Assembly (NCBI GenBank): GCA_027574665.1
Contig: CM050652.1
Span: 40,142,307 to 40,206,306, forward strand
Length of the DNA: 64,000 nucleotides
Source: Rhynochetos jubatus
Lineage: Eukaryota; Chordata; Aves; Eurypygiformes; Rhynochetidae
Direction of reading: 5' to 3'
The notes under the pieces were generated by a model that was given only the letters and a program-made list of their open reading frames with translations, was not told the DNA's origin and made no database searches. This document shows, one piece after another, positions 1 through 11,382 of this stretch. The position numbers were made by a program, and so were the translations under genes. How positions within the stretch are numbered: position 1 is the stretch's first letter; every line of letters begins with the position of its first letter.

Positions 1-3000
1 TAGGCATGTGCTAACTATTTCTTCTGTAAGTTTTCAATTCTAAAATTACTAAAATACAGAACAAACTTTTAAAACGTAAGTTCTATTATTTAAAACTTGG
101 ATTACATTCTTAAATCTAGAAGTCTAACACTATATAATAAAAACCATAAATAAGTGGCTCCTACTTGCAAAATGATGCAGTGTGAAGGTTCCTGAGCAGC
201 AGCCATTCCCATTGGTTTACCTGGAAGTTGCTGATACTCACCACCTCTGAGGATAAAATCATTATTCAGCTGCCGTATTAAGGCTGCAAAGCTTACTTCA
301 GAGCTAGATTTCAGTCATGTGCAAGGAAAATGTTTCCTTAGTACCTTAAATAAAAAATGCAGTACAACAATAAAGCTCCCTTGTTAATATTACATAAAGA
401 TGCTGCCTTTCTACAAACACACACACACACACACTCCATTTAGGTTGCTGTTAAAATCCTGCTTGGAGATGTGAGATAGCCTGGAAGAAGTTCATATCTA
501 ACACAGTAATTCCTGGGAATGACTGTTCTTCTTGTCATTTAGTAACTCCATTACAGTTAGGACTGTGACAATCAGAGTATGCCTTGGAGAGAAGGCAGAG
601 TTAAAAAAGAACTCTCCTCTTTCAAAGGAACACAGCAGTGGACAGGCCTCCTATGGTCAGTGTAGAAGCAGAGGAGAAGGCTGTTCACCATCGTGATCTA
701 AACTGTCACAATTCGATTTAAGCAGCTCCCCATTACCTTGTGCTGCACACACATACCCCACTGCCAGTGGCACCTGGATGGTACCTTGTGGGCTTCAGGA
801 GTGCACACGGTGGATTGGAGCGTGTTTGTAGCCCAGAAGCAAGCAGCTGACAGGAGAGACCAACCTCTCCTCTGGTAGGACAAGGTAATGGCACCCACAG
901 GAAGAAACCTCCCTCCTAAGATCCCCTTCACCATTCCAGCCTGACCAGCAGCCACCAATGTCAGCAAGAGGCCATCCTCCCATGCATTTTAAAACATCCC
1001 ACCGCAGCTGAGGGCCCTATCACCTTTGCCAGTGCCCACACGCAGTTTCTGGGGTAGACTGGGACAACAGTAGAGAACAGGAACTACGTCTGCTTGACAA
1101 GGGACCTTGGCACTGTTCATGCCGCACCAGGAGGATCTAGTAAAGGCCAGTGAGGTCATGACCATCGCATACGTGCTCTGGGGGCAGATGGAGCCACAGC
1201 CAACGGCTGGTCGATGAATGGGTAAAGCAGGCAGAGTTCAAAGCCAATGGCTGGGCTGCAGGTGTGACTACCACCTCAGACTGGCATTGTGCCAGGCTGG
1301 GTGCTTCACCTCCTGCTTCCCTTTACTTGCCCAGGGAGGTGAGAGTTTGAGATGACCTGTAGTACCTCACACATCTTTTCATCAAGGACATGACAGGACC
1401 AAAAGCATCTTGCACCCTGCTAGCTGTGCCCACAGAGAAAGAGGGAGTGGCCAGTCTCCTTCCACTGACCGCTTCAGCTTAGTCTTTTTTACACAATTTA
1501 TTAGAGGAAAAAAAGGTGGTCTTACTGGGAGAGTTTCAAAGCACAGGGAACTATTGTACAAGTTCCATTTTTCTCCAGGTCTCTTGTGCCTCTGAAGGCT
1601 GTTCATTGCTAAGGGGTGTGTTAAGCCTGTCCAAGAAGAATAATTGGAGGCGCCCTTTTTGTTTCTTCTCCAAAAGATCCAAAACACCAGAAGTCTGTGT
1701 CCCTCCCCCAAGTTTTTTACCTCCTACAGCTGCCCCTACTTTCATGAAGTTGGTCAACAAACCATGGCAGGGCTAAGAGGAGGGTGTGGAGAAAAATGCA
1801 TGGACATCCATGAACGCATGCAGAGAAATACTGAATTATACGCCTCCCGCCTATAGCCTAGATAGGTATAGCTGTGATGGTGCTGGAGGGCTACAGCTCT
1901 CTCAGCATATCTGAGTTAGGTGTACGGATTGTTACAAGACTGAAGCAAAACACGGGTATTATTTAAGAAGGAAAAGCCATCATGCAAACAGAGAAGGCAA
2001 CGCCCAAATGGTAATTTCCACAAGTGTTCATCAGCATAAGACCTGACCTGCAAAACTGAGCAAGGAATCAGACCTATGAATGTTATTTACAACCTACAAC
2101 ATATTTTCTCTGTAAACCTACCTAAATCTGAGTTACAAGACCTTAGCTCTTAAAACACATGGCTGTTCCTATGCTCTTGCATGTTTATACAATTTGGTTT
2201 AGGTTTGAAAAAAACTTAAACCAGCTTGTAGAACAGTTGGCGAAACAACACAGAACCCAACCCAGCCCATCCTCCCGCTGGAGAAGTGATCAGACTTGGA
2301 ATGTTACACCACGAGCACTGACCCTATAGGTGCTCTCCAAGGGTACAGGAAGCTCCTCCAGTGATTTCAGGCTATCCGATAATGGCAAATGCCTAAGGAA
2401 GGAGAGAATCGACACATACTCAAGCTTAGGATTTCCAAATCTTACTTTTTTTGCACACCAAACCAGGTCAGAAGGTCTGTTCTGCAGCAAGCTGCTGTTC
2501 AGGAACTTTTTTTTCCTCCTGATGAGGTCAAATTTCCATATATGCAAGTTTCCCTAATTGTGTTTATTCCTAGAGTAATTCTGAAATGGAAACAGGGTCT
2601 TGCAAAATAATTTTAATTGAGCTGGTGTGACTAAGCTATACTGTAAGAAAACCAGCTGAACAGCAGGTTTGTGTTTTGTCAAAGCTACGATTTTTATGGT
2701 TGACGCAGGATTTAGGAAAACTGTTCAGCAGCCTCTCTTCAGGTAAGACCTACAATCACAGAACAGTTTGGCAGTCAACCAGAAGGGAGCACACTCAGAG
2801 AAAGATGAAAGTGTATCTGGAGGGTGGCTCCTTGCTAACACGCATGGCAGATGCCTGTTTCAGGGTTTACCCTTTGACAGACAGCTATGATGACATACAG
2901 AGCTGTACTTTATGAAGCAATTCACTTCCTGTTACTTAGATACTTTGAAGTGTGCCCACACCCAGAGGAAAATCTCCGAAGAACTGCTTGCTGGTGTTAT

Positions 3001-3067
3001 CAACACCTAAGAGATTTTTTTTTTAAGTATTTAAAAAAAAAAATTGCACTGCAAGCATTGAAGAATT
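1..3067. other. Upstream flank of GLIPR1-like; no gene seen
   Basis: The stretch is mostly AT-rich with short unconnected ORFs that resemble no known protein. A (CA)n run lies at 416-434. The 5' UTR and promoter of the GLIPR1-like gene must lie in or before the last few hundred bases. There is no CpG island. An ETS-like ACTTCCTGTTA at 2925-2935 and A/T runs at 3010-3052 sit just upstream of the start codon. Confidence 0.5.
416..434. repeat. (CA)n microsatellite
   Basis: About nine uninterrupted CA units. Confidence 0.9.
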
Positions 3068-6000
3068 ATGAAAATCACGTTTTTCTTGACTGCGTTGGGC
3101 TTACTGGATTTCTTCACTTGCTGTCATGCTTATCCACAATATCCCTTGCCCGACATAGAAGATGCAAAGTTCATTGAAGACTGTGTGAGAGCTCACAACA
3201 CTTTTCGATCCAAAGCCAATCCACCAGCCAGCAATATGTTTCGCATGGTAAGAAGGTGTTCACGATCTGTTTGAAAATTTATATAGATTGTGCTGCTGAT
3301 TTAGCCCATTTTATTCTTCATTTGCTTTGTGCTTTCCTTTCCCTTTCTGTCAATGATTTCTGTACTATATGTTAGTTCTTCACCGGAAATAGAAAAGACA
3401 TTAGTTTCACAGTATTGTTCAGTTTTAATAATTTGAAGGGAATTCTTTGTTTAGGGACATATTGGTACTCTAAACTTCAGCCAGAGCAAGGGACTGTATT
3501 GCAAAAAATAGCATCCAGTTCTCAGCGTTTCATTTACCTCTTTCTAAAAGAGGTAGTAATCTGTTTTATGCTAGCCCAAGTTTCATACAGGGAAGCTGTT
3601 TGGTATGAAAAAGCTCCTGCATAGGCAATCTGCATGACAGGATTTGTTGAAAATCTATCATCTCCCCTTGTTTATTCCAATCTAGAACACGTGTTGAAGA
3701 AAGGGATTTTCCAGGACATCTATTTAGATATTTGATCTTCATTTGCTGTAGCAGGCTTTGAAGAGCAAGAACATTGTTATCTGGGCTAGAAAGCAGAGCT
3801 TTCTATAAGTACAATGGATATCAGACCAGGCCATGGATAGGTCTCAGCTTGTTCGGTGGAATAAATAAGGAAAATGGTAGATAGGTAGCTGAGGGAGGTA
3901 AGCCCTGTCAGTTCATTGCTCTGAGCCCTCCAGCAGTACTGCATTGCCGGAAAGGAAGTTAAATGCGTAACCGCATAGACAATATGAATAATTTCTATGA
4001 AAGGAAGTTCCAGTAAAGGGGTAACATTCAGTCTATTCGTGTTTTTAATTTCTTGCCATTTAAAAAATCCAAATGTTTAACTTAAAATGCTAGTGCACCA
4101 GAGCAAAGTCAGCTGCTCAGACCAAAGATCCAGCAAGCCTGGAATAACAGCAGGACAAGTGTATAGAAACCTCTTGAATCAAAGGTGTTGCATTGTATTT
4201 AAAAGCTCTTGATGGATTTTTCTTGTATGATTTTTTTCCAGCCTTGAGCTCGTGCAAGTTTTTATCGTCCCTAGCAGTGTGAGGCAAAGAGCTGCCCAGC
4301 CTAACCACAAGTTATGTGAAGGTAGCTCCTTGGGTTTGATTTGGACCTGTTAATTCCTAGCTTCATTTGATTGATTGTCTCTGGTCTTTGTACTGGAAGG
4401 AGCAAGTCATCATTGCTTATTTACCTGCTTCACACAAGATGTCCAGCTGTCTGACCAAAGCTGCAGAGCACTCTGTTGCTTTATGAAAGCCCTCCATACT
4501 TGAGGATGATCATCCTCCTCCATGTTCTCTCTGCCCCTTCCGGTTCTAGTATCCTCTTCTTAAGGTGGGGTGCTGCACACAGCACCTAACAGGACTTCTA
4601 CTGTGGTGTAATTATATTCCTGATTTTATTCTCCATTCCTTCTCAAGGAATTTTTAACATGGTGTTTGCTTTTTAGATTACTTCTAAACATTGATTTACA
4701 AGTGGTAATAGCCACTCCAAAGCTGTCATTATGAACACAAAGTCAAATTTGTTTGGGTTTTTTTTAAAACACATCCCTTAACTTACCTTTCTTTGCACGG
4801 AATTTTACCTGCCATTTCATTGCTTGGTCATTCAGTGGCATAAAATCTTTCTGCAGGTCTTGCAGACCAGTTTCTCAAATTATCATTTGTGCCACTCAGG
4901 ATGGGAATGGTTCCTCCTCAGCCCAGCAAAGATGAGTGCACCTTTTATTTGCTTTGGCCACGCACTGAGGACAGGCAGACGGGGCTGGGAGAAGGAGAAG
5001 CTGTGACTCTTCACCTCTCCATCCTGGCCAGCAGAACAGAAATCACATCTGGTCTAGTGATAATTGCAAAATGCAAATCCCTGAACAGCCAACAGCTCCT
5101 AGACATGAAGTTTTTCAAGCCCCTCTAAGGCTGGGGATTTCACCCAGTTACCTCCGCTCAGGCCTAGCAGCTTAAAGACTGCAATCCAGCTCTAAATATT
5201 TTAACAAGTCAAATACCACAGGACAGTGGATAGTTATGAGGTGTCCTGCAATATCTAAGGGAGAAAGAAGGAAAAAAACTGCTATGGGAGTAGAAATGTC
5301 AAGTAAAAGAAAGAAACTGAATACAGGGATGGGAAGCAGAAAAAAGGAGAAGAATCCTTACAAGTTTCTGTTTAAAAATGTTTGAATTCAGGTAAGTCAC
5401 TGCACTGCAGGTTATACTATGTTTTCTTCCTTTTCCACAGTCCTGGGATGCTGCTTTAGCTAAGACTGCGAAAGCATGGGCAAAGAAGTGCAAGTTTAAA
5501 CACAATATTTACCTTAAAATACCGGGGAAGGTGCACCCCACTTTTACTCCTGTTGGAGAAAACATCTGGACTGGCACAGCCACCATCTTTTCCGTGGATG
5601 CAGCTCTCAGTGACTGGTTTAATGAAGTCAGCAGCTATGATTTCAGGACCAATAGCTGTACTGACATGTGTGGTCACTACACCCAGGTGAGTCTTACATG
5701 CCCAATGGTTTACAATGTAATTGTTTCACAGAAAATCCCAGTACAGGCTTGGAACTGACCGCTTTGGAGCAGAAATTACAGCAAGGGGCTTTATCCCACA
5801 GTTTATTGTTACATGCGATTGGAAATAAATATTCCAAACCCCAGGGATGTCCGAGTCCTATTTTCAGTAATGGTGGAAAAGGATTATCCCCCTGACAGTT
5901 TCATGTTTCCAGGGGAGCTGGATAATAAATGCAAAAACCCCTGTCACCCAGTTGTTTGTCTCAGATGCTCTTAGGGCTGTCGATGTTGTTCCTCTGTCAG

Positions 6001-7137
6001 CTGTTTCAAACTGCCACAAGATCCTTCCCTTCTCCTTCCTCCCATAATGCTGTTGCTTTTTTGGCCGTTGGACTGGTGCATTAGGTATTTCCCTTTGCCC
6101 CACAGGTTGTTTGGGCAGAGAGTTACAAAGTTGGCTGCGCAGTTCACTTCTGCAGGACAGTCGAAAATTTTCCAGGACTCCTCAGAGCAGCACATTTTGT
6201 TTGTGACTATGGGCCAGCGTAAGTTAATTATGGCATTTAGGGAGGGGGGATGGCTACATTTTTTAAATGTCCCATAACTGACCTGGTATCGGATGCCAAA
6301 AATGATGGGAGCAGTGGTAACACATTTCAGAGGAAGCTACATCCACATGTCACTAGTCCAAGGGAAGCTTCCCCCAGCCATAGAGAGCAGAAGCTGCTAG
6401 ACATAGCTGGAGCTGCAGAAAAATCCCTTTCGAAAAGAGTATGCGAGCAGATCGTAGTTGAGAGCATTCACCGTAACCAAGACGGTGCAGTAAAATCTGT
6501 TTTGCCTTCAGTCTCTGCAGGAAAAATAGGGAAGACACAAGCTTTCCACTTGAGAAGGATTACATCTTTTTATGTCCCCACTCAAACATCAAACAAGATG
6601 TTTTAACTGAAAAAATAAAAAGAAGACAGTCCCCTAGTTTAACTTGTACCTTGAAATTTCTGAACTTAGCTTTTACAGATTTGTTTTTAAAATACAGGTG
6701 GGTAATGAGGGTCTAGAGGCAGATTCTTTTATGCTTAATGCTGAATAATACAGTATTGCCTGAGAAGTCTCATTAATTGCAAGTCACCAGGTAGCTGCTC
6801 CCCATGTCAATGAGAGCTTTAATCTGATCTGAAAGGAATTTCAAACAATTGCAATGATCAGTTTTTGATAAAGGGATGCCCCTTTTCTCCTCTCCCCAAT
6901 AGCTTTTCATGATAAATTATTCAATCAATCTGATGAAACCATGTATTTAAACTGCTTTTGAAACAACTGAGCTAGCAACATACTGTTGTTCTGCTTTGCA
7001 GGGGGAATTACCCAAGAAAACCATATAAAGCAGGACAACCGTGCAGTGGATGCAGTAATGAGAAGTGTGCAGACAAGCTCTGTGGTAAGACCAAGGTGAT
7101 CAACGGAGAAAATTGCGTAGAAAGAAAAGTGGTGTAA
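3068..7137 (+). CDS. GLIPR1L: GLIPR1-like, possible secreted isoform ending in intron 4 (224 aa)
   Basis: If the donor at 7085 is not used, exon 4 reads on in frame for 17 more codons (tail GKTKVINGENCVERKVV) to TAA at 7135-7137. AATAAA lies at 7149-7154 and G/T-rich sequence follows near 7180. The product would keep the signal peptide, CAP domain and hinge but lose the stalk and membrane helix, so it would be secreted. The extension adds one cysteine. This is an inference from sequence: the donor (gtaaga) is good and full splicing to exons 5-6 is also well supported. The two forms would be alternative ends of one gene. Confidence 0.4.
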
Positions 7138-8687
7138 TTATCAGTGGAAATAAAACAATGTCTCAAATTGCACTGAGTACATAGTGGGTTTGTAGCCCAT
7201 CACACAGCAACAGTACCAAGCCCTGGTGAGAATAGTGTAAGAAGGAAGTGATTGAAATGCTTTGCTGTTGAAGGCTGTCAGAGGTAGAAGCCAGAGTTTC
7301 TGATGAAGAGAAGTATGAGTTAGATTACTTTCTGCCTTTTATCAAACAGGAAGTTACAACTAAAAAATATGCTTCGCCTGGTTCTTCTTTCCTAGCAAAA
7401 ATAGTATATTTAACCTCTGCTTTCTTGCTTGCTTAGAATGTCCTGTCACGTTTTCCAGACAACTATAGTTCTGAACCAATAACAAGACTATGTGGAAAAA
7501 CACACTTAAAACTTTGGCAATTTTCTGAAATACAGCAGCGAGAGCTTGTTTTTCCACAGGAGTTTGCTGTTGTGGACCTTTACATCATTACACCTAGTCC
7601 AAATTAGTCAGAAACCATGTTTTAAATAAATGGAGATTAAAGGACATGCAACAATATTTTAAATCAAATATGAATTCTATACAGAGGTTTACTGGGGACA
7701 GTCTCTACTAGCCAGGGTCTAGATAGCTTCAGCTGTAAAAATAATTGAGCATCTGGTACTTTTATTTCCTTTTGTGATATCCTGGCTGACTCATCTTGAG
7801 GTCTGAAACTGATGTATCACAGGAAAACTAGAAACACCTCAAAGACTAGGGGGAGGGAGAGGAGGAAGAGAGCTTTTAAAAATTAAATGTGCTAGATCAC
7901 ATAACCCGTTTTACCATATTCTCCTATAGGGCAAATCAGCAATTCCAATAGGATACACATAGGCGATCCTGCAAATGCATGCAAGCTCTTAGTAAAGGTG
8001 TACTTCTGTGACCAATTTAGTAGTTACATTTGTCTGTCTGCAACTGCTTAAATTTTGTTTGTGTATCAATTCTAAATAAATTCCATGTTTTTGGTTTTAT
8101 TTGCTATTCACTCTTCCCCGTGACACAAATTCTTCCGAATCCAGCTGCTTCTCTTTCAGTTCAGTAAAAGATAAAGGGACACCTCAACACCGGCTGGGAA
8201 CCTGCTCTTGTTGGCCTGCTCTCTCCTTGCAGGATGTTTTAGGCATCATCACTGCAATCAGCCAGGTAGCAGCAATCGCTTACCCCTTTACATTAAGAAC
8301 AGCCACTGAACCATACTCACATTTATTTCCTTTTCTGACCTCTTTACAGAAAACACGGAACGTGAGAAGCTGATAAGTATGTATCAAATCATTCTTAATT
8401 GCTTTCATGTAAGTATGGCTAAGTTTCTTGGCTCTTAGCTGTTTCTCCACTGTTTTTTAGATTATACCTACTGGTATCCGGACTGGGATACACAGCCCCA
8501 GCCACCTCAGCCCCGTCCCCCCAGGCCTCCTGTGACGCCGTACATCCCACCTGCTAAGCATCCGCATCCCTCTTGTGACCAATACTGTCTTAGTGTTTCA
8601 ATTTTAAGGCCACTGTTTTTGGTACTGAGTGCTGGTGCTGTTCTTTTAGTACAACAGCGGTTTCCACACACATTTTTTTATGAGTAA
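3068..8687 (+). CDS. GLIPR1L: GLIPR1-like CAP protein, membrane-anchored form (6 exons, 291 aa)
   Basis: Coding exons are 3068-3247, 5441-5686, 6106-6218, 7002-7084, 8350-8376 and 8461-8687 (TAA). All introns are GT-AG and the frame is continuous for 291 codons. Residues 1-21 are a signal peptide (hydrophobic FFLTALGLLDFF, then CCHA). The CAP domain covers about 34-190. Its expected metal-site residues are His81, Glu100 (GENIWTG), Glu122 and His139; GHYTQVVW (138-145) is CAP signature 1. A cysteine-rich hinge (CSGCSNEKC) follows. The last exon encodes a proline-rich stalk (about 228-253) and a hydrophobic helix (about 259-280), so the protein should be a type I membrane protein with a short tail. 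Human GLIPR1 has 266 residues; the excess here is mainly the stalk. CAP signature 2 reads HFVCDYGPAGN, with Asp where Asn is usual. I infer that it is the GLIPR1L-type neighbour of GLIPR1 from gene order; which human GLIPR1L it matches is unclear. Exon calls are firm because GLIPR1 downstream has the same phases. Confidence 0.85.
4500..4880 (-). repeat. Degenerate old CR1-type LINE relic in GLIPR1-like intron 1
   Basis: The order of short matches follows the reverse complement of CR1 ORF2 as known from reptile and bird genomes: a GGTGGGGTGCTGCACACAGC block, then TTTTTAACATGGTGTTTGC, then TTTTACCTGCCATTTCATTGC followed by a CTTTCTGCAGGTCTTGCAG block. Divergence is high, so this is an ancient copy. 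Recognition is from memory of the consensus, so the limits are approximate. Confidence 0.45.
5687..8349 (+). other. GLIPR1-like introns 2-4
   Basis: Introns 2 (5687-6105), 3 (6219-7001) and 4 (7085-8349) hold no other gene that I can see. Intron 4 carries the alternative end described separately and a second AATAAA at 8075-8080. Confidence 0.6.
7149..7154 (+). terminator. Intronic poly(A) signal AATAAA in GLIPR1-like intron 4
   Basis: A canonical hexamer lies 12 nt after the in-frame intron 4 stop. The sequence 20-40 nt further on is G/T-rich (tagtgggtttgtag), as expected downstream of a cleavage site. Confidence 0.45.
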
Positions 8688-9745
8688 TGATCAATTAAGA
8701 CACTGATAGTGATCCTACTGCTGTATTACTCTCAGAGAATTGCACACATTTGCAAAAACAGTCATTCGTCTCTCCATTATCCTTGTGATGTTTATCCAGC
8801 ATAGAAAAGGCTGCTTCTTCACTCAAGGCAAGATATAAGTGGCTGTGTGTAGAGTTAGTGTAATTTATTGGCAGTAGCTGCAACACGTTTCTACATCCGC
8901 ACGAGCCCTGTAGCTCTGGAGTAGATTGCGAGGGGGACCACGTGGACTATATATTACCATATATGCTAACAAGCCTCCTGGAAGCCTGGGGCATCACGAA
9001 GACATGTCTGAAGCAGCACGCTGTGTCCAAAAGAAGCAATAACTCATTTCCATTAACCTTCAGTCACCTGAGGCATTGTTTCACCCAGATAACAGAAGTT
9101 TAACCGTATGTATTACTTTTTATGAACAGGAGTAAATCTTGTTGTTTACTACATTTAGCCTACGTGTCCCAGTCTCTGTTAAAGTTACTCTACTGTCAGT
9201 TCTACTATTCTGTTCTTCTCAGAATTAAGCTTTGTCCTCCATAGCTGCAAGAATACCCAGGGAAGTTGACAGAGCAAGGATTAAGATGGGGTGTCAGTGA
9301 GGAGAGCTTAATTTTAGCATGTGAGATGGTGACAAAATCTGAAATGCAGAGTAGATGACAGCCATCCTGAGCTTGTAGGCAGGAGAAGGGGGGGACAGGG
9401 AGGGAAAACAGGAGAGTGAAGATGAAATCAGGGCCCAGGACAGATTCTGGTTCAGAAATTGAAGAATTCAGCCTCATTGAAGAAGCCCAAACTGTTGATG
9501 GATTCAGTTTGCTTTTAGAGATATTTAGCCCTCGACCCCTAATCCTGTACACTGTTGTTAGTACGGGAAACAAACCCATCTTTCAAGCTCAGAGATACTG
9601 ACTGATATTAGCAATGCGTAACGGTGCTATCAACACTTAAAGCTGGTTTTCCTCCTTTATCTTAGTCCTAATTTTTGGGAACGTAGTGACTCAAATTCTG
9701 AGCTGTATTAAAGCTCTGAAGGAGCATGGCATCCCACAAAATAAA
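8688..9745 (+). other. GLIPR1L: Probable 3' UTR of GLIPR1-like (membrane form)
   Basis: No AATAAA or ATTAAA occurs for about 1 kb after the stop. The first candidates are ATTAAA at 9707-9712 and AATAAA at 9740-9745. The antisense ORF at 9205-9579 has no recognisable content. Confidence 0.35.
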
Positions 9746-11382
9746 AATGAGCCCCAAATGTTTGGGCTCTTGTCATATGCTGCGAAATGTCACGACTGAG
9801 AAGATATATATTTAATTTCACAGCTCTTGTCTGCTGCCATCTTTTATATGTAGCGACAGCAAGTGGGCTGAGGGTGGGCAAGTGGTTGGGAGGGAGTACA
9901 GCTGGGACAGCTGACCTGAATTGACCAAAGGAATATTCTCTACAATATAACATTGTATTCGGCAAAGAAAAAAACTGGGGTAGAGGAAGAAGAAAGGTGG
10001 GGGGCTGGCTTCCAGGGTGGCCATTGCTCAGAGACTGACTGGGCATCAGTCTGCCATTAGGGGTGGTGAGTGACTACCTTTGCATCACTTGCGGGTTTGT
10101 TTGTTTCCTCCTACTTCTTTCCACACACGTTCAGCTGTCTTTATCCTGACCCATAAATTTTCTCGCTCTTCCTGTTCTCTCCCTCTGTCCTGTTGGGGAG
10201 GGGGAAGTGAGCAAGCGGCTGCTGGCAGGGGTCAACTCACCACGTTATTCTTCTCTAAAAAGTGGTCTGTAGGGCACAGGTGAACATAGTGTTTCTCATC
10301 CACAATTCCCTCAGGGGGCCTTTTTGCCTTTGAGCAGTCTCCCCAAGAATAGCTGGAGCTGTGTCCCCCTCAGGACCTCCTGTGTGCTGGTGGGGCTGCT
10401 GTTTCAGGTTCACAGTGTGACTCCTGGACCATCACCCTGAATGTGGCCTTGTCACCAGCCACAACACCTACAGGACTGCATGTGCAGAAGTGATAATTGG
10501 GACCTACACCCAGGTGTTCAAAGGATGCAGATTCCTAAAACGAAACCTGGAGCGGGAAGAAATCCAACCTCGTTCCCACAGAGATGTCCAGGCTGGGATA
10601 GTGGGAAAGGTCCTGAGCTTGATGGACAGGTGATAGTTGAGGGCAGTGTGAAGAAGAGGGTGGTGATGGTGGGGGGTCTGAGCAGGGAGTGTTGGGCACC
10701 TGAAGCAATGTGCAGGGGACATCAGGATCAGCATCAGCTTGGATTGCAGGAAATGAATTATGAATTGCTAAAGCTTGGGAGGAGAAATGGATAGCAACAC
10801 ATAACAGAAGCATGTGATCACAGGAGAAACCCATCAATAACTGCAGCATACTTAAATCGCAGTTCTCAGCCAAATTTACCCCTCCAATAACTCGATGTAC
10901 CACCAAAGTGACTGTTCATACAGTAGTAAAAGTCATAGTTCAAAGCAATTATTTCTCACAGCATTTTGGGTCAGAGTAACAGCATTAACAGCAATGCTAT
11001 TTTCATGAAAAGCAGAAAATTCATCCAAAACTTTAAGGATTGCTATGGATGAGATGGTGGGGGCCAAACAAACGAAACTGAAAAAGTCCAAAGGACAGGA
11101 AAGAAGCAGCTTGCCCACCACAACTGAAAAAGGGAAGAAAAAAAAGAGAGAGGCGAAGCTGCCTCAGCTCTGGTGTGAACTTGTAGCTTGATTTCCTTAT
11201 TCTCATAGCAACACTCCTGAAATACGACTCATTTCCTGTGACGAATACCATATTCGATTGCCACCGCTCAGATAAGTCCAGCCCACAAGCCTTCCAAGCA
11301 AAAGGCTGCTGGTGTAGCTACAACCACCTCGTACGGCTGAAACACTCTGCTTGTAAAGCTGGAAGACCTGTGGCTGAGAATC
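9746..11382. other. Spacer between the two CAP genes
   Basis: No gene is recognised. The 5' UTR and promoter of GLIPR1 should lie in the last few hundred bases, where an ETS-like CATTTCCTGTGA occurs near 11230. No CpG island is visible, as for the upstream paralogue. Confidence 0.45.

Noticed and set aside
10499-10516. GTYTQV-like coding match resembling the CAP signature GHYTQV
   Set aside because: A single six-residue match without the histidine and with no CAP sequence around it. Not enough for a third CAP pseudogene.
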